DNA of 64,000 bases from an uncultured Christensenellaceae bacterium (lineage in GTDB: Bacteria; Bacillota; Clostridia; Christensenellales; Borkfalkiaceae). A model generated the notes under the pieces. It searched no databases. It was not told the DNA's origin and saw nothing but the letters and a program-made list of their open reading frames with translations. Of this stretch, positions 34,401-44,965 are shown in pieces (the first letter of the stretch is position 1; each line of letters opens with the position of its first letter). The stretch is taken from positions 5,640-69,639 of the forward strand of contig CAJUOV010000010.1 of the NCBI GenBank assembly GCA_910588695.1, given 5' to 3'. A program made the translations under genes and the position numbers.

Positions 34401-37400
34401 TTCGACGGGCGTCATCGTACCCGTAACGTTTTCAACAAGCTGGTAGTTCCCCGCCGCCGTACTTTTAAGCGCGATCGTAATCGTATAGACCCCGTTGACG
34501 CTACCGACTGCGATATTCAGTCCCTCGTTCGTAGCAGAATAATCCGCTTCGCTCACGGCATTGTCGCCCACCGTAAAGGACACAACGTCCATCACGTCGG
34601 CAACGAACCCGCCTGTGAGAATGACCGTCTTTACTTCGTTGACGGTATTGCTGTCCCAAAGCAGATTGACCTGCCGTTTTAAGATATTGTAATTCAGTTC
34701 GCATGTACGCACTGCGGAATCGGACTCGCTGAACGTATAGTTATATTGCCTGTAACTGTTTGCCGTCAGCGTTACCGTAACCGTATAACCGCCGACTTTA
34801 ACGGGAGCGGTGCTTGCAGTCTGTCCCAGCGAATCCGCTTTCGTATTGTATGAAAGCGAATAACCGCCTTTGAGTCTGTCTTGACTGTCTACATTCGTAA
34901 ACGCGATCTGCGCTTCGAGCGGCAAGCCCCACGCACCCCCGTGGTAATTTTCGGTATCCGGCGCAAACGTTCTGTCTTGGGTCGAAGCTCCGATCGGACG
35001 GGGCGTGATCGCAAGCGTTGCGTCTACCAGTTTCAAATTATAGTTTTTGAACGTCTCGGTACCCGCGGGAAGTCCGTTGATTGCGATTTGATAGGTCTGC
35101 CCTACCTGACTGCCGTATGTCACATATGTTTTTGCGACGTTCGTTTTATCGCTTTCGTCGCCGATCACAAACCTCACGCCGCGACCGTTGGCAAGACTCT
35201 CCTGCCCGGCAACCCAACCCGAGTAGCAAACCGTAAAGAGCGACTGCACGGCTTCGTTTCCGTAGACTACGTTTACGGTGGAAGGCGTTCCCGTATAATT
35301 TGTCCCCGCGCCCTGCACCTTGGCGATCAGCTCTCTGTGATCGATCTGGTATCTCGGACGGTTCGAATCGGTAATTTCCGCGCCGTTGTAACGGAAACTG
35401 ATTTCGAAATTGGGATCGACGTCTGCCGCGCTGATCGGATAACGACCCGCTTCGACCGCAGTCGGAATCGTGAGCATCGCTCCCAAATTCCCGATCGTCA
35501 TACCCGAATTCCCGAACGAGAAGCCGCTTGCAAGTTCAAGATATTTCGTTTTATTGTCTTCGAAATTCTTTTTGAACGCGCCGCTGCCGCCCGCGCCCGC
35601 GCTGTGATCGTTTCCGTCGTAAACGTTATGCGCGATATCTCTGTTCGCGCCGTTATCGGCTACGCCGTAAACGTTTACGTTGATCTTGCGCTGAACGACT
35701 TCAAGCTCGCCGGCAATGACCGTCACCGTGTAGTTATCCGAAAAAATATTATCGATCGTAACGCCGAACGTCGAAGTTGCCTTGCTCGCCGCGCCGCCTA
35801 AACCGTCGCTGTATCTGTTTCCGTCCGCACCGACGTTAAAGCGGAAATTTTCGGGCTTGGTAAAGGCGTTGCCGTTCATATTGCTCTCGATCAATGCAAG
35901 CAGCGCGGGATCCGTCTCCGTCGCCTTATCGTTCGTTAAACTGTACGCCACTTTGAAAAGACTGTTCGGCGAAAGAGGAGTTCCGTATTCGATCGTCGCA
36001 TTCTGAACGACGACGAAAAGACCGGACGATTTGATGATCAGATCGTATTCGTACAAACCTCCGCTCAGGCTGTAATTCTTCATTCCGTCGCCTTCGAGCA
36101 ACGCTTTGATCCGATAAGTTCCCGCCCTGGTCGCGCTCACCGTCAGCACGTTGCGGTTCGATCCCGCCGACGGCTTGATCACGGAGAATGAGCCGTCCGA
36201 CTCGCGGTCGTTGACCGTAACGCTGAGCCCGAGCACCTCTTCGCCGACTAAGGGAGCGAACGTAAACGTAACGGTATAGGGATTTCCGTTGTACACGCGT
36301 TCGGTGTCGCTCGAAGTGCTGGGCGTCACGCCGAGAGGGCGCGCATTGATATAGATGTCGCCTCCGCCGACGGATAGATCGGCAAAGTTCGAATTGCCGA
36401 CATCGGGCACAAACGAGACCCGATAAGTACCTACGTTTTTGGGCACGCCGCTGAACGCCGTGTTGCCGAGCTGCGTATAAGCAGGCGTGAACGTAGGGAT
36501 CAGCGCTTTCAAATCGTCGCGATCGACATTCGTCGTTGCAAAATAATACTTCTCTCTGCCGTCGTAAGTATTGACGTACATGCTCTCCGAACTCGACGCG
36601 TACAGCGTATATTTTTCTCCGCCGAATTCCGCCGTACCGTTCGGATCCTTGAAATAAGGACCGCTCCGTTCCGCATGGAGAACCGCTTTTTCTATACTGA
36701 ATACGCCCCCGAACAGCACGCCGTTATTTTTGACGAGCAAATTTTCGTCGGTGTCTTTGAGTACGCTTTGATCGACGTCGCCGTCAAAGCGATCGTTTCC
36801 GATCACGACCGAATAATTACTCTTTGCGATTTCATCTTTATATACGGCATAGATCGCATACTTGCCTACGGCTTTCGTCGTCTTACTATCGATCAGCGCC
36901 GTCGTATAAAATTCAAACGGAACCTCGTCTCCGAACAGCGAACCTGCCGTAAGTTTGTAACCGAGCGTTGCCCACGACTCCAGATCATATTTTTTCGTGT
37001 CGTCGTGGTAAGTGCCGACAAGCATATAGTGATTTTCAGCGTCTCTGATCGTAATCGTAACTTCGCGCGCCGTAACGCTGAAATCGCTTGTTCCGAAGGT
37101 AAATACATAGTTATCCGTCTCGTGTTCGTAAGCATCGCCGTCATAGTTTGCCAACGCGCCGTCGATAAGAACTTTAATTGCATAAGTTCCGAAATTCCAA
37201 CCCGCCGCGTAAGCTGCCGCCGCACCGTCTTTGACCGTTCCGAAACGGAAGTCTGCGATAATTTGAGCAATATCTTCACGGGCGTCGCCGTATCCGTCAA
37301 GCTCCGAACTCTTCTCATAAGTGAATTCGCCCGTAAACGGATCGCCGTAGACCACCGATTTCTCGTCGGGAGTTACCGTGATCGAACGCTTTGCAACCGC

Positions 37401-40400
37401 AAAATTCCAAACTTCACGGAACGCCTTGTAATTCTGCGAAGCGTTCATTTGATAAGTCACGGTGTAGCTTCCCGCATTAAAAGCAGCCCACTGCGCAAAT
37501 AATTGCGTAAGCGCAGACTGAATATCTTCCTCCGAAGCGACCGTAATTTCTTTGCTCGTTCCGTTAAACGCAAGCGTGATCTTCAAATCGTTGGCGCGGC
37601 TCAGAAGCGCAAACGCTTGCAACCTATGGTCGCCGTCCGCCTTATAGCCGTCGTCCGCAAATTTACCGTAGACCCACGCGGCATTCTTTTCCGCGCTGCC
37701 ATCTTTCCATGAATCCGCATTATGGAACAACGTGTAGTTCTCCGTCGTGATTCTGTTCTCGGCAGGCGTAATTTCAAACTGCACCGTCGTATATCCGCCC
37801 GCAACCAATTCGAAGTCAGAGCCGAAAATGAGCGTAATATCGTATTTACCGACATTGTTCGTTGTATATCCGCCCTCGCCTGAGACGAGCGCCTCGGTAT
37901 TCACGGTTACAATGTCTGCAACCGCCAGATCGGAAATGTCGATATTCTCCGCGCCGTAAGTGGATTTCTGTTCCGACTTAACGACGGCGACAGGCATAAG
38001 CAATCCCGTCGAACCGTACACCGCAGTCAGTGCGCTGTCTGCGGAAATAGTCGCCGAAACAGGCAATGCTTTTACTTCGAGCACGCCGTCTTTGGCTGCA
38101 AACGCATAGTTGTCGCTCGAAAGTCCGTCTACGTTCAGCTTGATCGTATAACCGCTGCCGACGCCGCTCACGCCCTTCGTATAATTGACGGAATACGTAA
38201 ACGAACCCGCAAGCCCCGCAAGCGTTGCAAGCGCGTCTTCGCCCAACAGCCCGTTGTTTTCGTCAATCAGGAAGATTCCGTCCGCATAACCCTGTTTCAG
38301 CTTTTCAACCGTGACCGCGCCGCCGTCTTGATAATAACCTGCAACGGCGGGATTCTCTTCGTTGAAAAAGATCGACATATTCGCAAAAAGGGCGAGCGTC
38401 GCCTGTTTGATATTCAAACGGAAAGGTTTGCCGCCGTTCGATACGATCAAATCCTCGTGATTTGCCGCAGTGATCTTTACGAAGAAATAATCCGTGCCCA
38501 CATTCGTACGGGAATGCGTTCCCACAGCATATTCGATCCAAGAAACGCCGTCCGCAGTCGCGCTTTCCGAACCGGCTGTTCCGATCGACCATGTCGGTCT
38601 GTTCTCGCCCAGATTCACGCCGGACACGTTGTGCGTATCCGTCAGATAGGTATACGCTTCCGCTTTATAAACGAGGTCTCCGCTTCTGATACCGTTGGGC
38701 GTTTCGAATTTCGCTTTTGCAATTTCAAAAGCGAAAGGTTTATTTTCCGCCGCGCTTACCACAACCGTCTCGTGGTTTTTCGCCTCGATCTTCACAAAGA
38801 AGTAATATTTGCCCGCATCCTTGCCGAAGTGCTTTTCGTTCTCGTTGTAGGGTTCCCAGCCCGCCGCATCCTTATCGGGCTTTGCGGTCTTCTCTTCCGC
38901 CTTGAAAATAAACCACTGCGCATTGTTTGCCGCTGCGGTCAAATCGGCGTTCGTACTGCCCTTGACCTTATGCGTTGTAAGGTAGACATAGGGATTTGCA
39001 TTGTAAGTCCCGCCCGCATTCTCTGCAACCGTCGGCATAAGCGCAGCGTTGAGGATCTTGTGAACGTAACCTGTTTCGGTTGCCGTCTCGCTCTTTTCGT
39101 ATTTCGTTCCGAGCACGGTGACTTTATAATTGTTATCCGTCACTTTGATCGTGATCGGATAGCCGACCGCGTTGACCGCGCTGCTTTGCGTAACCGCGGA
39201 ACGAAGAGCAAAGGGATGATCGCCCGCAATGATCGCGCCGTCAGCCGAACCGTTATGCGTCACCGCAAACCGATAGTCCGTGATCGTGTAATTGCTCGCG
39301 TCGGCAAAATACACGCCCGAAAGCGCATTTCCGCTCAACGTCTGCCCCTCTTTTGCGGAAAGCGCGACTTCGATTTCGCGCGCAACGACTTTGAACGTCG
39401 CCGTGTCGACAAAAGTCACCCGGTAATTTTTACCCGCTTCCGCGCTGCTCCAAGCCAGCGAGATCGTATAATCGCCGACCGAAGGTTTCTCGAAAGAACT
39501 CGCTCCCTGCATGATCGAAAGAACGATACTTTTAATATCTTCGTCGAATCCTTCGGGACGGGGCTTCGAATCGTTCGTTACCGTCCAATCGTCGGGACCG
39601 CTCGGAAGCGTGTCGCCGTACACGTGGTCCGCAACGTTTTTACCCGTTGCGGTAAAGGCATATTTCGTAATTTCGAAAGGTACGTCCGCCGTGCTTTCCG
39701 TAACCGAACCGTAGCTGTTTTTTGCGCCGTCCGCGGTGAAATTGGCGGCATTGTCGCCCGTGATTTCCGACACATACAGATTGTAATTGCCCGCGTCTTT
39801 TGCACTGCCCTCTCTCGCCGCAACAACCGGAGTCGGAAGCGCGATCGCGCCGCCCGAGCGTTCGGGTACGTTTTTCATCGTTACGGTAGCGACCGCCGCC
39901 GTGCCGAGTTCGTCCGTTCCGTTATAAATCTTGCTCAGGTTCGACCAATCGAGTTCGAGCGCGCGCGGACTGACCGTTACGGGCAACCGATCCATGTGCA
40001 GATTCTGATAGTTCGAATCGCTGAATCGAATATCGAACGTAACCGCGTAATTCCCGACGTTCCAGGGTAATTCGTTTTCAAGATCGGTAACGATTTCTCC
40101 GTCCGAATAGAACTTGACGCTTCCTTCCACGAAAGAAATATCCGTCTCATTCCAATCCATTCCCGCAGCCTGCAATTTTTCCAGCGAGCCGTCGGCTTGG
40201 AGTTTTAATGCAGCGAAGAAATTCTTCAATATCGTCGTTCCGTTCACAATGCCGTTATCGCCGAAGGTATACGCGATATTTTCAAAATTCAGCGGCAGCT
40301 GGGTGCTCGTGATCGCATAGTGCAGACGGATCGCGACCTGTCCCGCGCCGTAGAGCTTTGTGTCGGTGCCGAACACGAACGGCTTTTGACCGTCGGCGGA

Positions 40401-43400
40401 ATCTCCCCAAACGTAATTGCAGATATCCGCGCCGCTCCGAACCGAAACGATCACATAATACTGACCGATCGCATCTGCGGTGTTGCCGCCTTTCACGGCG
40501 TCGCTCAGATCTTTTTCATAAACAACAAAACCTTCGCCGGAACGCGTTCCGTACTGCACGGTCACCGCAACGCCGTCGATTTGGCTCGGAACGGCAAGTT
40601 TCGTGCCGTCGAAAGTTCCCCATTCCTGCGCGCGGAAATTCCCGAACGCGGGTGCGGTCAGCTCTTGCCGCGCGATCTTCGCAAAATCGTTCCAAGTGTG
40701 CGTATATACCGTCGTAGAGAAATCTTCGGCATTCTCTCCCACCCAGCAATAATTTGCACCGTCGCCGATCGTGAAGGTTACATTATAAAATCCCGCATCG
40801 ATATAGTGGAACTTACCCGTCGCAATATCGAAATAGGTCTGCGTTCCGATCGTCAACGTTTGCTGCGTTTTATCGTCGAACCATTCTGCGGGACGGTATC
40901 CCGCAACGGCAGCAGAAAGAAGCGAATGATCGAACGCATTCTGATTGGAATAAAGATTTACGGATTCCGTTCCCGCGCCGAACGTCCCCTCGTAAGCCGC
41001 GCCGTTCTGCAACGGCTTTGCGATCGTTTGCTTTCTGACGGTAAAACGGGTATCGGGATTTGTTTTCAGGTCGTAGTTGTCTTTTGCGCTGCCCGAAAGA
41101 CCCGTCGCATAGACGGAGTAATTCCCCGCGTCCGTCGGAACGGATACGCCGTCTCTGTAACCGATCGCGACAGCAACGTCGTCCGCGCCGAACTTATCCA
41201 GCGAATACTTGGGAGCCGCCGCGTTGCCGTAAACGGTGAAGAGCGTATCGGAATCCCACGTTACAGTCAAGCCGAACTGCATGAGAGTAAATTCGAACGA
41301 AAATTCTTCGTTCTCGGAATACGAAGTGCCCTCGATATTCCATTTATAATTGGGGGCGGGCGCTACGGTAACGGAATACGCCGTGACCGCATTGCCGACA
41401 AGGTACACGTTTTTCACCTTGGGATCGGAACCCGAAGAAAGAACCGTTTCACCCTTTTTGATCGTGATTACAATGCGTTCGCCGTAATTCTGCGCCGCAT
41501 AGTTCGTGATAAAATTCAGAACAGATTGCTCCGCCCCGTTATATTCGAGTTTATTATCCGCGCCGAACGTGGGAATCACAAGATTCTGCGATTTCACATT
41601 GAATGTAAAAGTAAGACCGCCCGCGGGCATAACGTAGTTATCCGCCTCTTCTCCCGCGAAGCCTGTGATCGTATAGGTATAAACGCCGGAAGCGTCTACC
41701 TTTTTTCCGACGATCGTCGCATTTGTCGCAACCTGTGCGCCCGATTCGTTCGTTACGGTAAAGATAAAGGAAAGTCCCGTCAATTCTCCGCCCGCCGCAG
41801 TGTTCATTTTCGCTTTGGGTATCTCGAACAACGGTTTCGACGCGTCGTTAAAGTCGGTCTCCGCGGTATTGTTCAAAAGCGCAGCCGTCGCCTGTTTCAG
41901 AACAAAATCGAATTTCAGCGTTGTGGAAGCGGTGTTGTTTTTCCATTCGTAATTGCTCGCGTCTTTCAAGGTAAACGTAAACGAATAGGTGCCCGCTTTC
42001 GTGAGCGCAAAAGTACCGTTTTCCTCGTCGAACGCGCCGACGATCGCCGCTCCGCTCGCGCTCTTGCCCGAAACGGACTGCGTCATCACCGCCTTATCCC
42101 AATTCGCAAGCGTTAAAACGTGTTCGGCATGATCGTAAGTAATGTCGTCGGTCGGCTTTACAATCTCGTCGAGCGCTTTTTTTACGATCGTCCATGTTGC
42201 GGTCGGATTTCCGCCGCCGCCCGTCCAGACGAAGTTCGTTGTATCCGCAAGCGTAAGCGTGACCGTATATACATCCGCGTTGAGCAAAGATACCGTCGCG
42301 CCCTCCGTTCCCAGACTGAAATTGATCGCCGTAAAGTCGGCGCGCGTACCGGAAACCAATCCTTTTCGGACCGCCGACAGATCGGCGTATTTACCCAAAC
42401 CGCCCGCCGCGAATCCGGTCGCGCCGCTTACGGTAAATTCACGCCCCGCGGGATCGTATTCCACGCTGTTATCCGACAGCGAAACTTTTACGACCTGCGC
42501 CTTGTTGATTTTGAAAGTATCGGAGGCGAGCTTTAAGACAAGGCTGTTCTCCTCCTGCGCGTCGGCGCCCGCATAAGTAGGCGTATATTGAACGGTATAG
42601 TTCCCGTCGTTTGCATTCCACTCGTCGATTTTCTCTCTCGAAGAGTAAGTTTTTCCCGCGCCCGTATAGGAGATCACGGGTTCGCCCACATAGACGGCGT
42701 CTGCGGAATTTTGAAGATTTGCCGAGAACGTCGATCCCGAGCCCGCTCCGTAATAGAAATCGCTCTGATAGACCGAATACTTGATTTCGCGTTTTTTGAT
42801 CAGGAAATTCGCCGCGTCGGCACGGCAGTCCGACAGATCGTCTACGGTATTCCACTCCTCGGGAATCGCTTTGAACGTATAGTTCTTGTTCCCCAAAGTC
42901 AGAACGATTCCGTATCCCGCGTCATCTTTATAATATTTTACAGGGAACGAAACTCCATCGGATTCGGTTACCGTGATATTGAGCGAAGATACCGCAATGC
43001 CGCCGACGCTCCCCTTTTTTAGCATATCGGCGCCGTTATAACTCTTCGCCCTGTCGTAGGTTACTTCTTCCACGAAGTCCTGCGCGTTGAGAAGTTTGGG
43101 AGAAATCGTAACGTCAAGCACATTGGAAACGGCGGAATTATAAAATTCCGTCTCATGCGAAACCGCTCTCGTTTGATACTTGCCTGCATCTGCGGGAACG
43201 GCGGCGCTCCAATTCGAGCCGTCCGCAGAAAATTCGAGATGATATTCAAGATTTACGACATTTCCCGTCGGAATGTTCGACGTAAAACCGAACGTTTCGT
43301 TTTCATTTGCGTCGGTGCCCTGCAAATCCCCCTTGACCGTTCCCATCGGAGAAGATTCTCCGTAAACCCAGCTGAAATCCCCGCTGAGCGTAATATCCCA

Positions 43401-44822
43401 GTTTCCTTTGTTGACCTGTACCGTATACTTGATCGTATATTTATCCACGAGTACCGCGGGAGCCGAAGGAGTATTCCATTGGAAATCTCCGTTTTCGGGC
43501 AATTTCACAACGACCGTATACCCGATCCCCGGCTTTTTGAATTCGATATTACAAGCGTCTCCGCCGTCGGTCATCACATAATCGTCCGCGCTGCCGACCG
43601 TCTCTACCGTAACTACGGGTTTGGGCGGATCTTTTTCAAACTGCCCGCTGAAATCGAGCCCCGTCACATCGATACTGACGCCGTTATAATAATTGATCAA
43701 CGACTGCGACGGAAAAGTCGGCGCGATCAAAGGAATTTCTTCGACTTCGACGGTCAAAGCAGTATCGCTTCCGTCATACGACAGAACGGTACCGTCGCTG
43801 CACCGATAATCGATATTGATCGTACAATACTTCACGGCGGTCGTCAGATCGTCGACCGTTTCCAACGAAGAATTATAGTAACTAGGCGTAATAAAACCGG
43901 TATCTCTGAGTACGTTCAACGGTACGTTATAATTCGCTGCGGTCAATCCGCTTCCGAAACGGAACGTTGCCGCCACATTCCCGTAATCCAATGCGCTGCG
44001 GGCATATTGTTTGGGCAACGAGTTGCCGACGATCGCGGTGATTTTCGTAGGATCGGAAAATTCGATATTGTTTACCGTAGCGGTTGTCGAAAATCTTTCG
44101 ACGCCGAACTGAGCCGCCGCATTCGCGGTAAGGATAATCCCGACCTCTTTGCTGTAAGGTCCCGAAACGGGAAATTGATCGGGGAACAGACTGTAATCGT
44201 TAAATTCGTAAGATACGCCCTGTAATTCTTCGCCCGTCGTTCCGTCGTTGTAAGTCCAGTAAACGCGAAAATCGCTCGACGCGTTGAGCTTGCTCGATAT
44301 GGTAAGAGCGCCCGTGCCGATATACTGAGCGGTGATCCCGCTCAATTTTTGCGCTTCATAAACAACTTCGAGCGTGCCGTCGGCAAGTTCTGCCGAAGCC
44401 GTATATCCGTCTCTCGGCGTAACGCTCGCAGTGATCGTATTCGCCGCAAACGAAAAAGTGACCGTCTCGCCCGTTTCGGCGGTGCGAATGCTTCCCCCGC
44501 CCGTCAGAACAAGCGTTTCGGTTTTTGTTTCGGGAACCGCCTCCGATCCCTCTTCAAGCACTTCTGCGTATGTAACCGAGACTTCGACAAGATTAAATTT
44601 CTGCTCGTCAGTAAGACCCGATGTAAACGCGAAACCGTCTTTCTTCTTTAACGAAATTTCTCTAAGCTCGTATTGCTTCTCCTCAACCGTTCCGCTTCCC
44701 TCGTCGCCCGTTGCGAAAACGCCTTTCGGCAGCGCGCCGAGCACAAACAGAATACAACCCAAAACAGCGCACACCGCAACCAATAAATTGCGCAGCCAAG
44801 ATTGTTTTTTCGCAGTTTTCAT
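31500..44822 (-). CDS. 4440-residue surface protein with MBG/YDG-type beta-sandwich repeats
   Basis: A 13.3-kb gene, one uninterrupted frame. Residues 1-38 are a signal peptide (basic start, then LLVAVCAVLGCILFVLGALP, A-x-A-like site). The body is a long series of beta-rich units of roughly 70-110 residues with recurring YTVTLT(L)-D--N(Y/F)-W, (V/W)YGD, YNGNPY and ITPRA-type connectors, typical of MBG/YDG adhesin modules. A C-terminal membrane helix (about 4392-4417, AVISVLSALVCAAAVVGG) and a Lys-rich tail anchor it; there is no LPxTG sortase motif. Likely an adhesin or cell-wall-associated stalk. AGGGGG ribosome site; consensus promoter at 44936-44965. Co-transcribed with the RSF-domain gene. 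Confidence 0.88.
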   Translation of the reverse strand: MKTAKKQSWLRNLLVAVCAVLGCILFVLGALPKGVFATGDEGSGTVEEKQYELREISLKKKDGFAFTSGLTDEQKFNLVEVSVTYAEVLEEGSEAVPETKTETLVLTGGGSIRTAETGETVTFSFAANTITASVTPRDGYTASAELADGTLEVVYEAQKLSGITAQYIGTGALTISSKLNASSDFRVYWTYNDGTTGEELQGVSYEFNDYSLFPDQFPVSGPYSKEVGIILTANAAAQFGVERFSTTATVNNIEFSDPTKITAIVGNSLPKQYARSALDYGNVAATFRFGSGLTAANYNVPLNVLRDTGFITPSYYNSSLETVDDLTTAVKYCTINIDYRCSDGTVLSYDGSDTALTVEVEEIPLIAPTFPSQSLINYYNGVSIDVTGLDFSGQFEKDPPKPVVTVETVGSADDYVMTDGGDACNIEFKKPGIGYTVVVKLPENGDFQWNTPSAPAVLVDKYTIKYTVQVNKGNWDITLSGDFSWVYGESSPMGTVKGDLQGTDANENETFGFTSNIPTGNVVNLEYHLEFSADGSNWSAAVPADAGKYQTRAVSHETEFYNSAVSNVLDVTISPKLLNAQDFVEEVTYDRAKSYNGADMLKKGSVGGIAVSSLNITVTESDGVSFPVKYYKDDAGYGIVLTLGNKNYTFKAIPEEWNTVDDLSDCRADAANFLIKKREIKYSVYQSDFYYGAGSGSTFSANLQNSADAVYVGEPVISYTGAGKTYSSREKIDEWNANDGNYTVQYTPTYAGADAQEENSLVLKLASDTFKINKAQVVKVSLSDNSVEYDPAGREFTVSGATGFAAGGLGKYADLSAVRKGLVSGTRADFTAINFSLGTEGATVSLLNADVYTVTLTLADTTNFVWTGGGGNPTATWTIVKKALDEIVKPTDDITYDHAEHVLTLANWDKAVMTQSVSGKSASGAAIVGAFDEENGTFALTKAGTYSFTFTLKDASNYEWKNNTASTTLKFDFVLKQATAALLNNTAETDFNDASKPLFEIPKAKMNTAAGGELTGLSFIFTVTNESGAQVATNATIVGKKVDASGVYTYTITGFAGEEADNYVMPAGGLTFTFNVKSQNLVIPTFGADNKLEYNGAEQSVLNFITNYAAQNYGERIVITIKKGETVLSSGSDPKVKNVYLVGNAVTAYSVTVAPAPNYKWNIEGTSYSENEEFSFEFTLMQFGLTVTWDSDTLFTVYGNAAAPKYSLDKFGADDVAVAIGYRDGVSVPTDAGNYSVYATGLSGSAKDNYDLKTNPDTRFTVRKQTIAKPLQNGAAYEGTFGAGTESVNLYSNQNAFDHSLLSAAVAGYRPAEWFDDKTQQTLTIGTQTYFDIATGKFHYIDAGFYNVTFTIGDGANYCWVGENAEDFSTTVYTHTWNDFAKIARQELTAPAFGNFRAQEWGTFDGTKLAVPSQIDGVAVTVQYGTRSGEGFVVYEKDLSDAVKGGNTADAIGQYYVIVSVRSGADICNYVWGDSADGQKPFVFGTDTKLYGAGQVAIRLHYAITSTQLPLNFENIAYTFGDNGIVNGTTILKNFFAALKLQADGSLEKLQAAGMDWNETDISFVEGSVKFYSDGEIVTDLENELPWNVGNYAVTFDIRFSDSNYQNLHMDRLPVTVSPRALELDWSNLSKIYNGTDELGTAAVATVTMKNVPERSGGAIALPTPVVAAREGSAKDAGNYNLYVSEITGDNAANFTADGAKNSYGSVTESTADVPFEITKYAFTATGKNVADHVYGDTLPSGPDDWTVTNDSKPRPEGFDEDIKSIVLSIMQGASSFEKPSVGDYTISLAWSSAEAGKNYRVTFVDTATFKVVAREIEVALSAKEGQTLSGNALSGVYFADASNYTITDYRFAVTHNGSADGAIIAGDHPFALRSAVTQSSAVNAVGYPITIKVTDNNYKVTVLGTKYEKSETATETGYVHKILNAALMPTVAENAGGTYNANPYVYLTTHKVKGSTNADLTAAANNAQWFIFKAEEKTAKPDKDAAGWEPYNENEKHFGKDAGKYYFFVKIEAKNHETVVVSAAENKPFAFEIAKAKFETPNGIRSGDLVYKAEAYTYLTDTHNVSGVNLGENRPTWSIGTAGSESATADGVSWIEYAVGTHSRTNVGTDYFFVKITAANHEDLIVSNGGKPFRLNIKQATLALFANMSIFFNEENPAVAGYYQDGGAVTVEKLKQGYADGIFLIDENNGLLGEDALATLAGLAGSFTYSVNYTKGVSGVGSGYTIKLNVDGLSSDNYAFAAKDGVLEVKALPVSATISADSALTAVYGSTGLLMPVAVVKSEQKSTYGAENIDISDLAVADIVTVNTEALVSGEGGYTTNNVGKYDITLIFGSDFELVAGGYTTVQFEITPAENRITTENYTLFHNADSWKDGSAEKNAAWVYGKFADDGYKADGDHRLQAFALLSRANDLKITLAFNGTSKEITVASEEDIQSALTQLFAQWAAFNAGSYTVTYQMNASQNYKAFREVWNFAVAKRSITVTPDEKSVVYGDPFTGEFTYEKSSELDGYGDAREDIAQIIADFRFGTVKDGAAAAYAAGWNFGTYAIKVLIDGALANYDGDAYEHETDNYVFTFGTSDFSVTAREVTITIRDAENHYMLVGTYHDDTKKYDLESWATLGYKLTAGSLFGDEVPFEFYTTALIDSKTTKAVGKYAIYAVYKDEIAKSNYSVVIGNDRFDGDVDQSVLKDTDENLLVKNNGVLFGGVFSIEKAVLHAERSGPYFKDPNGTAEFGGEKYTLYASSSESMYVNTYDGREKYYFATTNVDRDDLKALIPTFTPAYTQLGNTAFSGVPKNVGTYRVSFVPDVGNSNFADLSVGGGDIYINARPLGVTPSTSSDTERVYNGNPYTVTFTFAPLVGEEVLGLSVTVNDRESDGSFSVIKPSAGSNRNVLTVSATRAGTYRIKALLEGDGMKNYSLSGGLYEYDLIIKSSGLFVVVQNATIEYGTPLSPNSLFKVAYSLTNDKATETDPALLALIESNMNGNAFTKPENFRFNVGADGNRYSDGLGGAASKATSTFGVTIDNIFSDNYTVTVIAGELEVVQRKINVNVYGVADNGANRDIAHNVYDGNDHSAGAGGSGAFKKNFEDNKTKYLELASGFSFGNSGMTIGNLGAMLTIPTAVEAGRYPISAADVDPNFEISFRYNGAEITDSNRPRYQIDHRELIAKVQGAGTNYTGTPSTVNVVYGNEAVQSLFTVCYSGWVAGQESLANGRGVRFVIGDESDKTNVAKTYVTYGSQVGQTYQIAINGLPAGTETFKNYNLKLVDATLAITPRPIGASTQDRTFAPDTENYHGGAWGLPLEAQIAFTNVDSQDRLKGGYSLSYNTKADSLGQTASTAPVKVGGYTVTVTLTANSYRQYNYTFSESDSAVRTCELNYNILKRQVNLLWDSNTVNEVKTVILTGGFVADVMDVVSFTVGDNAVSEADYSATNEGLNIAVGSVNGVYTITIALKSTAAGNYQLVENVTGTMTPVEQRVTSFTVALGSNQTTRIEFITDGMGSWIYSEDAKEPKAQVKLTSSGALVSGAVVMFDYVVATAPEGTQLDRVYTSVDGWYDNTQWSAVVSNAGRYLVRARYAGQTSPDVYYAAEPVYYYFEIAKKELNKPVIKDAESYVYAEKNGSGSIEGEIENYLASAMQIVSAGVQASLADGVMKLFATGKGEYAIRIALTDSANYVWADDKSTDNVDLVWAIRPADDNTMAWNDSLSTVAYAENYSLAANPQKYSYNINVAYAYTARAEGETNPDANARWTMGLPVNAGKYWVRATGSSPEGNYNTATVDRAFEITKVVLTLDPSGSMVYGDTFSGTDYSMNVYTVIRGLVNGDTEQMLMRDLKNIEYTVTDAPESGLWQVRNYSLTMSAEATNYTIESLTGTFTVNKERLYVTIGNNAQSLYKRELNLSAATVSLRGVVQGDDEAALIAELKTMLVTDATSSSDADRYEIRLSASELANYALSVTNGVYTINKLPVRVEADWGGYEYGTAAVLPSVTGVYDGAVKLALTEEELAGFLFVYAGSDGVPTAAGEHIVSVYVAGDSNYALATPVSGLFVIRQTVLDADLIVWEVVYFDTVIKKPEVDYIKDDAFARDMFEIDYIGEWNRAGVAYTIELTLKRPESTKWKSVEGAVRTLTYTVSRGFNALVDGIEIEGWVYGDYSESNLPTANAKFGTVTFEYSNDREEGYTTAAPVGSDAGEYWVRAVVEGTSDYERFVSSAVKFEITPKAISAPTLNIITEGYGQNNVYTGVAMQADVLNYDSTLMYIRYEEGTMIVNGNLIKVIATNAGTYYVTVTLVNGNNYIWSEGTSLDESGNALLSWTISRKKLAAPTHNDATLIVNGQELAYYPVGFDSSIMKIENNTSGYGGTFTATVSLIDTDNYEWADGSTESLSFEWHVVGADTVFIAVISVLSALVCAAAVVGGVQGFFYYKKKKAERQKAQQNENAKEGV

Positions 44823-44935
44823 TTTTTATACCCCCTGACGGTTACTCTCTTATTGAATCGAAATTAAAAAACTACAATGACCTGCACTATCTCTAATGCA
44901 AGTCTTTGCGGCAAAATAATTTATTCTTTTACAAT

Positions 44936-44965
44936 ATTATAGCGATAAATGACGGAATTTGTCAA
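44936..44965 (-). promoter_or_regulatory. promoter of the giant surface-protein operon
   Basis: Minus strand TTGACA (44960-44965), 18-base spacer, TATAAT (44936-44941), leader of about 105 bases. Confidence 0.85.

Noticed and set aside
32754..44225. Several plus-strand open frames of 300-640 residues
   Set aside because: All lie antisense to the giant surface-protein gene, are Arg/Ile/His-rich and lack ribosome sites.
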